A stretch of DNA of 64,000 bases, taken from contig OY855904.1 in the NCBI GenBank assembly GCA_963693305.1, positions 49,948,761 to 50,012,760 on the forward strand, read 5' to 3'. This document shows, piece by piece, positions 47,647 through 57,355 of this stretch (its first letter is position 1; each line of letters begins with the position of its first letter). Origin of the DNA: Meandrina meandrites (Eukaryota; Cnidaria; Anthozoa; Scleractinia; Meandrinidae). The notes beneath the pieces are model-generated. The model did no database searches, was not told the origin of the DNA, and worked only from the letters and a program-made list of their open reading frames with translations. Made by a program: the position numbers and the translations under genes.

Positions 47647-47713
47647 ATGGAATTCAGCAGCCCGGAGATTGAAAAACTTCTCAAGGTGGATATAAGCTCG
47701 AATAGCGAGGCAG
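47647..47713 (+). CDS. Candidate first coding exon, unknown
   Basis: An ATG-started frame of 22 codons (MEFSSPEIEKLLKVD...) ends at a perfect donor CAG|GTAAGC. No downstream exon is recognised. Confidence 0.25.
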
Positions 47714-48395
47714 GTAAGCTGTATTAATAATTAAATCTGCTTGAGATATGTTGATTTCGATACCGGAGAAAAAACCGCAAATGCTTGTACATGTGCTGAT
47801 ACAAACGGACATAACTTTTAAAATACTGAAAACGTACATGGGATTTTGCATATTTTTGCAGATGAAGGACGGCACTTTTCGGCTGTGTAGGCTAGAGACA
47901 TCAAGCAGGTGCCAAATTTGTAAAATTAGCTTCTAAATCTAGGCAATTTTCAGCCTTCGGTCGATATCGATTAGTAGTGTTGATAATATGGTCAATTTCG
48001 CCTTTCCAGATAAATTGAGGAGAAAATTGTAACTACCATGAAAAACTAGAAAGGTTTATGAGCAAATTGATATAAAACTCGTGGTTAGAAGATGCGAATG
48101 GAAAATTTTACAGTGTCACCAAAAAGGCCTATTTTTAAGTTTTCGAGACGTTGCGACTGGCCCTGACCAGGGGAAATAATTAATGGGTCCTAACGCGGCC
48201 AGAAAATTATTTCGAATCAAACCAAATCTGTTTTAGTTCTTTCCTTGGTAAAGTCTTTCAGTTGACAGAGTTTCAGGCAAAATTATTTTTGATGCGAAAT
48301 TGAGTGGGTGGTTTTAACAGAGACCGCCTCTTAAGGTGGCTACTTTGTATGTGTCACGCTATGCTAAGTCCTTTTTCCTGAAATTGCCATATTAA
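47714..48395. other. Non-coding stretch
   Basis: No gene or repeat is recognised. Confidence 0.35.
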
Positions 48396-48632
48396 GAGAG
48401 GAAGCCAGATCAGCTCTAGCTGGTGTTCATGCAGGTCCTCTATCCAGATCGAATTGGAATTTGGAATGTTAGCTTTCCAGGGGTGAAGAAAACCGGAGAA
48501 CCCGGAGAAAACCCCTCGGAGCAAGGACAAGAACCAACAACAAACTCAAGCTACTTAACCATTTATCAAACTCACTTCACTTATAAACCTAAAATAGGTT
48601 TGGACTCATCCAAAGAGGAATCAGCATTAATG
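48396..48632 (+). repeat. Dispersed repeat, copy 1
   Basis: Shares GAGAGGAA..C..ATCAGC, CATGCAGGT.CTCT and CGGAGCAAGGAC.AGAACCAA blocks with 53766-54000 in the same orientation. It may be an exon-derived or SINE-like repeat. Confidence 0.65.
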
Positions 48633-49130
48633 TCTAAACTAAACTAAGTTAAAACGATGTTGCTACTTCACTGTTTGCGTCAAATGGATGGGCAAGTACA
48701 GGAGGTGCATCTTTCTCTACGTACGGTTCTGCAGTTTGTCGTTCGCGTTAAGTACACTGGCAGCGCCGTCTCAATCTTACTCAATTTGATTTGAAAGCAA
48801 TTTTGACTATTGCAAATTTATATGTATTTATAGATGCCGTAATTAGGTTTTCACGCTGTTTGGAAACTGTCACTAAAATTTTCAACTTTATGCCGATCTA
48901 CAAAGCTAGTCTTTCAAAAGCAGGAAAACTGCCTGATTGTGTCTTTAACTGCTTGTTTCACTTCTCTGATTTTCCAACAGTTCAGGATCGGTTTTAGAGA
49001 TGAGTTTAAGTCGACTAGAATTATTACAACGAAATAAATTACGAACAAAAGTTCATAGTACTGCGTGGCACTTGGATGAATCAAAGTAAAAATTGTAAAA
49101 AGGTATTAAAGTGCCAAAAAGTTGTTTAAA
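48633..49130. other. Non-coding stretch next to the PLE 3' end
   Basis: No gene is recognised. Confidence 0.35.
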
Positions 49131-49167
49131 TACCAGACGTTTCGGGCTTCGCCCTTCATCAGTGGTA
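49131..49167 (-). ncRNA. Hammerhead-like ribozyme at the PLE 3' end
   Basis: The minus strand has TACCA, CTGATGA, an extra A, stem GGGC/GCCC with GAA loop, GAAAC, minimal stem III, GTC and then TGGTA. TACCA and TGGTA pair as a 5-bp helix I. All core bases are present. The extra A before stem II matches the other PLE-type motifs in this window. Confidence 0.7.
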
Positions 49168-49254
49168 ATAATAACGTTGTCTTGAACAACACGACAGAAC
49201 TAATGTTTAAAAGTAACGTTCAAAGCCCAGCGCGCGCAGAGACGCGCGCGCAGT

Positions 49255-51300
49255 CTAAATGAATGTGAAGTTGATGTTCATCTCGCTAGGTCGTGTAGTT
49301 CCGAGCTTGAAAATTAGACGCATTTCCAGTCGTTTCCGGAAGATGTTGTTGCCCGAGCAGAGCTTGATACCGCGAATTTCGGCGTCGGATAAGCTGTGGT
49401 TTAATCCATTGAAGTGCTCAGCTACAGGGAAACCGGGAGAATTCTTCTCGATGCTCCGGAGGTGTTCTCCGAAACGTTCTCGGAGGTTACGGCCGGTCTC
49501 CCCGATGTAGAGAGCTGAGCACTTACGGCACGAAATGCAGTAGATCAAGTTACTGGAGTCACACCTGAAATGTTCCTTGATGTTGATGGAGCACTTTGTA
49601 CCGTCAACAGTCAGTAAGGGGCTAACATGTTGACAGGTACGACATCTTGGATTGTTGCAAGGAAAAGTGCCAGCGGGATCGGTGGATTGATTTCCAACAG
49701 TGGTATGCACCAATATATTTCGGATGTTACGGTCTCGGCGATGTGCTAGGAGGGGGGCATCAGTGAAGATCCGCCCAGTCTCTGGGTCGTTGTTTAAAAT
49801 GTGGAAGTTGCCGAGCAGGATCTTCTTAATTTGCTCATTGAGAGGGTGGTAAGTGAGAACTAATGGTACCCTTCCAGCTTGATTGTTTTCATCGCGATGG
49901 CTGTAGATGGCGTCCATCCTGTTGATGTTACTTATTTTCCGCAGGTCTTCACGAAGTGAATCGGAGGGATAGCCCCGCTCGCGGAAGAAGCCACACATCT
50001 CTTTTGCTTTAGTGCTGAAATCGTTTTCATCTGAACAAAGACGGCGGAGGCGCAGAAGTTGACTGTAGGGAAGGCTGTTCTTAGAATGCTGGGGGTGTGA
50101 TGACTGATGATGTAGATAGCTGTGTGTGTCTGTTTCTTTGTAGTAAGCCGACGTTTGAAGACTGTTGCCAGCTATGTGCAGATTGATGTCAAGAAAAGGT
50201 AGCGAGGTTTCAGAAATGGTGTGCGTGTACTGAAGAGAGGGATGGAAGTTAGAAACACACGCAATGAAGTCCTCAAGGTCCTTACGATCGCAGCATGCGG
50301 ACCCTACAACGTCGTCAATGTATCTCTTGTACAACTGAGGAATAAAGCCAGTGTACTGAGATAAGATGGCTTCTTCCATATAGCCGACAAACAGGCAGGC
50401 GTAATTTGGGCCCATTTTACTGCCCATTGCTACTCCAGCTACCTGTCGGTAAAACGCGCCATTCAAAGAGAATGTATTAAGAGTTAATACAAGCTCTGCA
50501 AGTCGGGTCAAGGTGGATGTCGCAGGTTGGAGAACAGGTCGTTTGTCGAGGAAATGGGCCAACGCTTTAAGACCACAGTCATTGGGTATGACCGTGTACA
50601 ATGATTTTATGTCCATGGTAAAGATGAAGCACCGCTTGCCGTTACCAGGGTCGAAATGAAAAGAATCGAAAATCTGAAGTGCATGATTTGTGTCTTTGAC
50701 GTACGAGCTAAGTCCACGCACCAGGGGAGCCATCACCTCATCCAAGTATGCTGAGATATTTTCGGTCGGACAGCTGCAAGCGGATACAATTGGTCGTCCT
50801 GGATGGTTTGGCTTGTGGATCTTTGGTAGAAGGTAGAATTGTGATGTACGTGGAGTAGTCACAATCAAGTTGCTCGCAGTAGGTGGTAATTCGCAGGTAC
50901 TGATTAAATCATGAACTACAGATTTTACTGTTTGCTGGCTTTTCTTGGTGCAGTCTTGATTGAGGCGTTGGTAGAATCTGGCATCGGATAAATGTCGCTG
51001 AGCCTCCTCGAGGTACAACGTTCTTGCCCATACAACTACAGCGCCCCCTTTGTCTGCAGGCTTGATGACGATGTCATCTCGTTTGCTAAGTCGGTCCAGT
51101 GCTTGTTTTTCAGTAAGAGAAAGGTTTGAATAAGCTGTTCTCTTCTTGAAATTACTTCTGCTGAACTGCCGACGGCAGAGATCGATGTAGTGATCCAACG
51201 CAGAAAATTTACCCTCAGGGGGAGTCCAGCTTGAAACTTTGCTACTGTATTTAGCAAACGGGTCGCCGTCGTTCTCACTGGGACCTTCTTTATCTTCATA
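49255..51300 (-). CDS. PLE reverse transcriptase with GIY-YIG endonuclease
   Basis: An open frame, continuous from the junction near 51300 to the stop at 49255, so the real start is lost upstream. The RT part has DIVIKPADKGGAVVVW, a FIFTMDIKSLYTVIP block, VAMGSKMGPNYACLF and the catalytic YIDD near 50318. A Cys-rich linker has CRTC and CISC motifs. The C-terminal endonuclease of the GIY-YIG type has LIYCISC, then LYIGETGRNLRERFGEHL, the layout of Penelope-like elements in animals. The protein reverse-transcribes element RNA and cuts target DNA. No stop or frameshift is visible, so decay is limited to the 5' loss. Confidence 0.9.
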   Translation of the reverse strand, partial: YEDKEGPSENDGDPFAKYSSKVSSWTPPEGKFSALDHYIDLCRRQFSRSNFKKRTAYSNLSLTEKQALDRLSKRDDIVIKPADKGGAVVVWARTLYLEEAQRHLSDARFYQRLNQDCTKKSQQTVKSVVHDLISTCELPPTASNLIVTTPRTSQFYLLPKIHKPNHPGRPIVSACSCPTENISAYLDEVMAPLVRGLSSYVKDTNHALQIFDSFHFDPGNGKRCFIFTMDIKSLYTVIPNDCGLKALAHFLDKRPVLQPATSTLTRLAELVLTLNTFSLNGAFYRQVAGVAMGSKMGPNYACLFVGYMEEAILSQYTGFIPQLYKRYIDDVVGSACCDRKDLEDFIACVSNFHPSLQYTHTISETSLPFLDINLHIAGNSLQTSAYYKETDTHSYLHHQSSHPQHSKNSLPYSQLLRLRRLCSDENDFSTKAKEMCGFFRERGYPSDSLREDLRKISNINRMDAIYSHRDENNQAGRVPLVLTYHPLNEQIKKILLGNFHILNNDPETGRIFTDAPLLAHRRDRNIRNILVHTTVGNQSTDPAGTFPCNNPRCRTCQHVSPLLTVDGTKCSINIKEHFRCDSSNLIYCISCRKCSALYIGETGRNLRERFGEHLRSIEKNSPGFPVAEHFNGLNHSLSDAEIRGIKLCSGNNIFRKRLEMRLIFKLGTTRPSEMNINFTFI

Positions 51301-51350
51301 AAAAAAAATGAGCCTTTAGTCGACTAAAGGCTCATTTTTTGATGAAGATA
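51288..51350. repeat. Palindrome at the PLE 5' junction
   Basis: ATGAGCCTTTAGTCGACTAA and its continuation form a perfect palindrome centred on GTCGAC. Inverted copies of TTTATCTTCAT/ATGAAGATAAA flank it. It marks the join between PLE and DUF885-type sequence. Confidence 0.8.
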
Positions 51351-51720
51351 AAGAAATATTTATGGGACGACAGTGACATCGCCTTAAAGGAGGTGACCAG
51401 ATACCAGAGCGTACCTGGACAAGCTACCTCTTATATGATCGGCCAACTACACATCGTGAAACTGAGAGAATACGCAAAGAAAAAGCTCGGAAAGGCATTC
51501 AGTTTGAAATATTTTCATTTTCAGGTATTATACCAGGGTTCTGCGCCACTGAGCTTTCTGGAGGGAGAGCATAAAGGAATATGTAGATTGCGCGCTCAAC
51601 AAGAGCAAGGAAGGGTGTGAAGAAGTGCTTAATCCCTTGTCTAAAGTTCTATTAGAAAATGGCAATTTCCTCAATGAGTTAGGAACAATGGACTCGTTAG
51701 AAAGAGAGCTTTATTTCTAA
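51340..51720 (+). pseudogene. DUF885-type protein, C-terminal fragment
   Basis: The frame carries the conserved PGQATSYMIGQLHIVKLRE and KAFSLKYFHFQVLYQGSAPLSF segments of the DUF885 family. After about 51560 the protein continues in another frame to a TAA near 51720, so a 1-nt shift is present. Only the C-terminal part is present. DUF885 proteins look like metal-dependent hydrolases, with unknown substrates. It may be a captured or displaced last exon. Confidence 0.55.
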
Positions 51721-53000
51721 CATATTTTTACACTTTAGGTTCGCATCTAACTTTCGATAGAGCTAGGGCATTTCTAGCTTGACATGGTAATCATTAGCAG
51801 GATATATGAGCTGTTGTCGGGTGGAAGAGCAGCTCATGACAGTCACGTGACAGTCAACATTATTATATACTCAACCTGCAATTTTGATTAAAGATAAAGA
51901 TTATAATAAACTAACAACATTTAGGATTGATTTTCGGCACAGTGTATTTGCATGTTTTTATTCGAAGGAAAGGCATTTAAAATATAATTTGCAGTGTTTT
52001 ACAACGATTTCTTAAACTCGTTAATAATTCGTCACGTTAAAACCAAGGAAATCAGACTGTTGCTTGGTCGTGATTTTATTTCTCTGTAGTTTTAGTTTCG
52101 ATTGAGAAGATAATACCAGACACTCGAGAGAGTGTTTCACCACATTTCCAAGCCCCTCGAAGCTCATCCACTGTGCGTCGTATTTTCAATTCGCTTCTCA
52201 GTGTTTGGGAATGTGATGAAAACACTCTCTCTCTCTCGTGCTTGATATGTTTCTTCCAACACGATTACGATAATTTTACGTGTGATGATATCGATGATTT
52301 TAACTTTCTTTGACACCATGCATGTTCGAGTCGAAACACCTTCGAATCTTTCTCTTAAAGTCTTCGGCAAACTTCGGAATCATCGGTAATATTCGGAAAT
52401 GTCCGAAAGGTGGTCAAAAGCTTCGTTATTGGTATGTTTATAAAATAAACAATATAATACATGGTCGCTTGGAACACTCGAAGAGAAATTTAATATCTCG
52501 AGTGCAGCAGATGTCCGTGAGTTTTGTTGGGTTGCGCTACGTTGTGTTATAGGCAAGAAGAACTCGCTCTTGAAATCTGCCCACGTTTATATAAGTGCAT
52601 CGGCGAACTGTTGGTGAAATCTGTCTAAATGTTAGAGAGTGACCCAAGATTGGCTAATATTTCCGCCAGCAAATGTTTGTATTTACGTGGGTAATATTCA
52701 TTCACAACTAATTTATTCATTTATTAAGTACTTGTTCTCATGCACTGGCTATTTATGTATTTCCGAGTTTTTTTTTTGTGAGTCAGTTTCTAATTAAAGT
52801 TATCTTAAGTCTTTTTCTGATAATTATACAAAAAACGTTCAAGCTTAAGGAAGCCTAAAAATAATAGTATAGCCTTCTATAAGGTGGAGAAACAATAAAT
52901 AGGTCATGATAAACCAAAAGTAAACAAGGACGGTGACGACTGAAGAATTACCAACAACAAAATTCAGAAATAATGGCCGGATTTTACTTTACAATCCGTG
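51721..53000. other. Non-coding stretch
   Basis: No gene or clear repeat is recognised. Short frames near 52.2 kb show no family features. Confidence 0.4.
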
Positions 53001-53004
53001 TTAA

Positions 53005-53730
53005 GGTGGGAGTACACCCGATGTTGAGTGAAATTTTAAGAAGTTTAAGGAAAGGATAGAAGAAAGAAAATTATTTTTAGAACACTACCAGACAGTTGAC
53101 CGCCACGCAAGAGCACCCAAGGTTGTCAGGGGACTGTTTGGGTGTCCATCTACTAATTTTTAACTTCAAATTCTAATTTTAAAATCACATCAAATCTTAA
53201 ATATTTCTTATTTCTCCAAATTTTACTAATTCTTTGAAAAAACTATCTCTTTCCAAACATTCCCAAAAGTCACCCAAACATTTACAAACCCCCGCTAAAC
53301 ATAGCTTTGTGAAATGAGCATAGAGTTTCTGGATTACTTGAAACGCGGACGAGACATTCGCATTAAACCAAGTTTAGCGGTGGAAAAACGGGCTTCAGGT
53401 GTACCCCCGCCTTAAGAACGAGCTTTCAAAAAATCCAAGATGTAACGGACATCGAGCTAAAATATATCGAGAATTCCTCGGATTCAGTGCGTCTGCAAGA
53501 ATTATAGAGCAAAACAGTAATTTTATGACATTATGGGAGGAAAACAAGCCTAACACCAAAACGGCTACGCCTCGTAGAGTCCAAGAAAATGCCTCCCACA
53601 TGGGAGGAAAAGAGTTAAACAACTCTTATATAGAGTTATTCTCAGAATCAGGTTTTCGGAGCTCCTTCGTGCGGGTGGACCGGTGAGGGTGGGACTTTGC
53701 AGAGACTCGGGCTCCAGGTGTACCCCCGCC
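53005..53730. mobile_element. MITE with TTAA flanks and two alternative right ends
   Basis: The left end GGTGGGAGTACACCC follows TTAA at 53001-53004. A matching inverted end GGTGTACCCCCGCC stops at 53411 before TTAA (53412-53415). A second one stops at 53730 before TTAA (53731-53734). This is either two nested insertions or one element with a duplicated end. Confidence 0.65.
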
Positions 53731-53765
53731 TTAATAAAATAAACAAAAATAAATTACTATATTTA

Positions 53766-54000
53766 GAGAGGAAACCGCATCAGCCCCTGCTGGTTTTCAT
53801 GCAGGTTCTCTGTCCTGATCAAATTGAAATTTAGAAGTGTTGATTTTTTAGGAGTGAGAAAAACCGAAGAACCCGTAGAAAAGCCTTCGGAGCAAGGACG
53901 AGAACCAACAACAAACTCAATGTATCTTACAAATTATCAGACTTACTTCATTTATAAACCTGACTGTAAATAGGCTTGGACTCATCTTAAGCGGTATCAA
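53766..54000 (+). repeat. Dispersed repeat, copy 2
   Basis: Direct-orientation relative of 48396-48632 with moderate divergence. Confidence 0.65.
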
Positions 54001-54034
54001 CATAACTGGTGATTTTACCGTGTTGAAATTAAGT

Positions 54035-54054
54035 TACACACACACACACACACA
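54035..54054 (+). repeat. (CA)n microsatellite
   Basis: About nine to ten CA units. Confidence 0.9.
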
Positions 54055-54071
54055 AACATAACTGTTAATGT

Positions 54072-54285
54072 CTGAGTAGTATAGTCGGTATTAATCAAAT
54101 ACCACTTTGGGTGCACCTAAATTTTTCACCTCTTCAGGAGACTAGTAGTCAGGGGAACCAAAACCAAACCACGCTCACTTAGCTCGCGTGGCCCGGTTTT
54201 GGCCCCTGACTATAGTCTCCTAAAGAGGCAAAAAATTTAGGCTTACCAAAGATAGTATTTGATTAATACCGACTATACTACTTAG
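54072..54285. repeat. ~214 bp foldback next to the virus-like cluster
   Basis: Left and right halves are inverted copies sharing AGTAGTATAGTCGGTATTAA, AGGAGACTA..TAGTCAGGGG and CCACGC/GCGTGG. It could be a MITE or a terminal structure of the neighbouring element. No target duplication was found. Confidence 0.75.
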
Positions 54286-54396
54286 GAAAAAGGACGCAGG
54301 AAACATAAACAGAGGGCGGCGGGGACAAGAAATTAGAGAATTGACACCGTGCTGTATAACCCCAGATTATATAATTAAACCGGGGTTATATAAAAA

Positions 54397-54687
54397 ATGA
54401 CGCGAGGAAAAAACAACTGCAGGTGGTTAATGTTAAGTCGAAGAGAAACATGCGGGCGGCGGTGTATGGGAGAGTACTGCGCGTGGCACAATTATCAGCA
54501 AAAAACAGTGAAAAAAAAACCAGCCCCATGTAAAAATTGTGGAAAAGGGGTAATGTGCGACTATCGTTTATGCATGGAATGCGGGGGAAGTAAACTTAAG
54601 CAAAAGCTAATTAACAAACAGAAAAAAGCGAAGAAAAACTTCGAGCAGGTCTTGGCGGAGCTCAAGTACAAGCAATTAGAGAAGTGA
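54397..54687 (+). CDS. Small Cys-rich basic protein, first gene of virus-like cluster
   Basis: A 96-residue, very basic protein. Four N-terminal Cys lie at residues 8, 19, 23 and 28. A compact zinc-ribbon-like cluster follows at C45-x2-C48-x5-C54-x4-C59-x2-C62, then a Lys-rich helical tail. The ATG follows a TATATAA-type sequence by a few bases. The upstream 54355-54391 segment folds as TATAACCCC/GGGGTTATA. It is followed after 21 bp by the next gene on the same strand. No family is recognised. A nucleic-acid-binding role is plausible from the charge and Cys pattern only. Confidence 0.6.
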   Translation: MTRGKNNCRWLMLSRRETCGRRCMGEYCAWHNYQQKTVKKKPAPCKNCGKGVMCDYRLCMECGGSKLKQKLINKQKKAKKNFEQVLAELKYKQLEK

Positions 54688-54708
54688 CACCTTGGATTAT
54701 ATACAGCG

Positions 54709-55289
54709 ATGGGTAGAGGAAGAAACGATGGTCCTGTTGATCAAAGCGCTAAAAAACCGAAAGTTACAAAAAATAAAGTAAGGGGCGATTTGCAAATGTT
54801 TCACCCACACATAATAGAAGAAAATAAAGAATTGCCAATACTTGTATCAGAAGAACTTCTTGCAGAAATGAAAAAAATGAGTTCACAAGAATTAATGAAT
54901 ATTCTTTTGCCGGATAATGCGAACAATGTCAGTTTAACATCAGAAAAAAAAACTGCCAACTTACCGATGCAATACAAATATTACCACCTGAATTAAGGGA
55001 AAAAATTTACAAAGAGTTTATTAAAATAAAACTCAGGGAGCGAAAAGCTCTTGGCTGGGACGAAGTTCACGCTGCAATCAAGGAAGCCCCAGTTTGCGTT
55101 CGCAATAAACAAATTGTAAAGGTCTTATTTTGTTATAAATTTGGTAATTGCATGCGAAATTGTCTCTGTAATCTGTGCAAAAGAAATGGAGTAAATCACT
55201 ATCTCGGCTATCCTATTTATGATGAAAATGATTACGACGAGTGCTTCAAAAAATCTTGCTATAATAGTTGGTGCGGAGTCGTTGCGTGA
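54709..55289 (+). CDS. Cys-rich protein with PPELREKIY motif, frame break at A9
   Basis: The first frame runs from the ATG at 54709 to a stop at 54996. A second frame entered at the A9 run (54944-54952) continues to a TGA at 55287-55289. The second part has the motif LPPELREKIYKEF, then a Cys-rich tail including CMRNCLCNLCKRNG and a final CYNSWCG. Protein-like composition continues across the break, so the two parts likely belong to one ~190-residue gene. The break needs a one-base backward shift at A-AAA-AAA. It could be programmed frameshifting, a lost A or an assembly error. The start is preceded by TTATATAC. The function is not known. Confidence 0.5.
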
Positions 55290-55962
55290 CATTTTTCTCA
55301 GAAAGACCTGAAACCAATATTTATATTGAGTGAAGTTAACTTACCAAGCGAGACTGTTTAATTTTTTTCCGCCTCTTTCATAGCTTGTACGACTTGATAT
55401 GTTATCTGTCTAACCTCATTCTGCCAAACAGGTGTAGAAAGTTCTTTTATAACATATATAAGAGTATGAAACAGTAAAATCATTTCGCGTTTCTTTCCGT
55501 GTAATTAACTTCAAGAACTTTCTGTGTTTACATAATTTTACTAACGTCTAAATATAAAGCTGACAAGTCGCAAGTGTTTTGATTGTCATGCTATGTAACT
55601 TTCACTTGCTTATTGCATCAGTTAAAATCTGTAAGATGCATCTTACAAGGGAAAGTCCCGCTATATTACATCATCAACTTCCTGTTTTCCGAGAATATCA
55701 TAATCATATCTCTTTAAAACAATAGCTTTTGATGACTCATAGCAAAGGGAAAGCCCCGAGACATTACATCAGCAACTTCCTGTTTTCCGAGAATATCATA
55801 ATCATATGTCCTTAAAATGTTTTAATTCTTTAAGTATATTTTAAGGAATTTTACGGGCCATTTCTCTGAGACCTAGTTTCGGTTTAATAAAAGCCTGTTG
55901 CCACGCATTCATCTGTTATTTTGTAACACTTAGATAAAATCTCGTTTTTTTCCCCTCAAAAG
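55290..55962. other. Non-coding gap in the virus-like cluster
   Basis: Contains a direct repeat (55647-55720 and 55744-55817, offset 97 bp) sharing CTTCCTGTTTTCCGAGAATA. An AATAAA lies near 55887. No gene is seen. It separates rightward genes on the left from leftward genes on the right, so it may hold both terminators. Confidence 0.6.
55647..55817 (+). repeat. Two ~74 bp direct repeats
   Basis: Copies at 55647-55720 and 55744-55817 share a GGGAAAG.CCCG start and CTTCCTGTTTTCCGAGAATA followed by TCATAATCATAT. They sit between converging genes of the virus-like cluster. Confidence 0.8.
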
Positions 55963-56625
55963 TTAATTCAAATTTGTTGTGGACGCTGTGAGTTTTTTTA
56001 AAATCTCTTGTCTTATTTCATTTTTGATCTTTTTAAGATCAGGCACGTCAGGCTGACGTGAAGTTTTTTGTTTTTGAGCGAAGTGTAAGCGTAAATTTTG
56101 TTTAAGTTGGCGATATTTATGCATTTCACGTGTGATCAGTTCGAACTCCGTGTCAGAAACATGATTATCATTCAGAGCTTTTGTGACATAGCTGTTTATA
56201 GAGTCATGCTTTGCAACAGCCAGAGCATGGATTCTTGAGTGTTTATTAACTTTAAGTTCAAGCTTTTTGTTTATAACTGACAGGCCAGCTGAGGCGCCAC
56301 CTGAAAAAATAGCAATACTTCCTAATGACACACCAACCAAGGCCCCTATACCAGAAAGTGCTGTTGCAACAGCACCAGAAGACAAAACTGTCGTCATAGC
56401 GCCAAGACTGACCACTGAATAGTGAATCACTTTCCTGACCTTTTCATATTTTTTTAGAACAAGTCTGTAATGTTCGATTTCAGTGTTTATTTCTCTCAAA
56501 CATTCACTAATCTCAGTTAGCCTGAAATTCTCGGCATTTGGTGTTGTAGGGAGGTTTGGATACAATGTATTTTGCATTTCTGTTTCTCGATACTCTGGAG
56601 CAGTTGGTAATACGTTGGATGCCAT
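55963..56625 (-). CDS. Putative membrane-interacting virion-type protein
   Basis: A 220-residue frame starting at an ATG (56625). The N-terminal ~40 residues are Pro/Thr-rich. A short coiled-coil-like helix follows at 40-66. Two hydrophobic, Gly/Ala/Ser-rich stretches at about 69-85 and 88-118 could insert in membranes. The C-terminal half is Lys-rich and helical. It is cotranscribed in orientation with the next gene upstream (27 bp gap to 56653). No family is recognised. The hydrophobic-Gly pattern would suit a membrane-active minor virion protein, but this is inference. Confidence 0.6.
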   Translation of the reverse strand: MASNVLPTAPEYRETEMQNTLYPNLPTTPNAENFRLTEISECLREINTEIEHYRLVLKKYEKVRKVIHYSVVSLGAMTTVLSSGAVATALSGIGALVGVSLGSIAIFSGGASAGLSVINKKLELKVNKHSRIHALAVAKHDSINSYVTKALNDNHVSDTEFELITREMHKYRQLKQNLRLHFAQKQKTSRQPDVPDLKKIKNEIRQEILKKLTASTTNLN

Positions 56626-56652
56626 GGTTATATTTACAAAAATATTTTTCGT

Positions 56653-57321
56653 TCAATTAATTTCAATTAGAAACTGAAGAGGCAAGCTGTTAAAGTCAAA
56701 AACTTCATTATTTTCTTCTCTGACTGATATTGTCATATTTGTGATATGTTTATCAGCAGAAACATCGCGTAAGACATGTTCTGGGCCACTTTGATAAAAA
56801 ACTCTTTCATGTGGTTTTCCTGTTATGTCAAAAGTTTGTAAAACAGTGGACGGTTTTCCATTTAACAGATTCTGTTCTTTGTCAACTAAATCGCAATGTA
56901 TGAAATAAGTCGTGGGTGACTTCATACGTTTGACATATCTTATCCATTTTAAATCTTGATCAATGCCAAGCAGTTCGGATAAGTTTTTATCAAACTTTAT
57001 TTTTTCCTTTTCATTCACTTTTTTAATATACATCTGACCGAGAGGAGTGTTGATTTGTGTTCTTAATATGTCACCATATTTTTTAAAAGCATTTTCAATT
57101 GTTTTTGCCATTACTTCGATCGTGTAATTACCTAGAATAATGGATTCAGAATTTTTAACGTTTTTTTCGTCAGTGTAGAAGATTTCACCATCTTTCTTTA
57201 AGTTAAACCACGAATTGTAAAGAGAACAACTTAACAGCCGGATATAGCTTGGGTTTTCAATAGGTTGGTCAAAATAGACCGTATGTGGATTTTCTTTTGT
57301 AACAACAGTAAGAATAACCAT
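56653..57321 (-). CDS. Probable minor capsid (penton-like) protein
   Basis: A 222-residue, beta-rich frame with no hydrophobic helix. It has alternating hydrophobic strands and a C-terminal strand pair ending with FDFNSLPLQFLIEIN, a pattern seen at the ends of jelly-roll capsid proteins of Polinton-type elements. It starts 34 bp from the divergent large gene at 57356, so the two share a promoter region. Size and composition suit a single jelly-roll minor capsid or penton protein. A structure prediction would be needed to confirm, so the call is tentative. Confidence 0.45.
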   Translation of the reverse strand: MVILTVVTKENPHTVYFDQPIENPSYIRLLSCSLYNSWFNLKKDGEIFYTDEKNVKNSESIILGNYTIEVMAKTIENAFKKYGDILRTQINTPLGQMYIKKVNEKEKIKFDKNLSELLGIDQDLKWIRYVKRMKSPTTYFIHCDLVDKEQNLLNGKPSTVLQTFDITGKPHERVFYQSGPEHVLRDVSADKHITNMTISVREENNEVFDFNSLPLQFLIEIN

Positions 57322-57355
57322 TTTTATAATTAGAGAAAAATATTTTGTTTAAATA
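57322..57355. promoter_or_regulatory. Divergent AT-rich promoter region
   Basis: The 34 bp between divergent starts are almost pure A/T with TTTATAATTA and TTTAAATA elements near each ATG. It likely drives both genes. The motif call is by eye. Confidence 0.45.

Larger units (their letters stand above)
49131..51300 (-). mobile_element. Penelope-like element with ribozyme, 5'-truncated
   Basis: Comprises the RT/GIY-YIG gene (49255-51300) and, downstream of it, a hammerhead-like motif (49131-49167). The 5' end stops at a perfect palindrome joined to unrelated DUF885-type coding sequence. PLEs often insert with 5' truncation and inversion. Confidence 0.85.

Noticed and set aside
53399..53686. 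95-codon plus-strand frame
   Set aside because: No family features. It lies between two MITE right ends and starts inside one of them.
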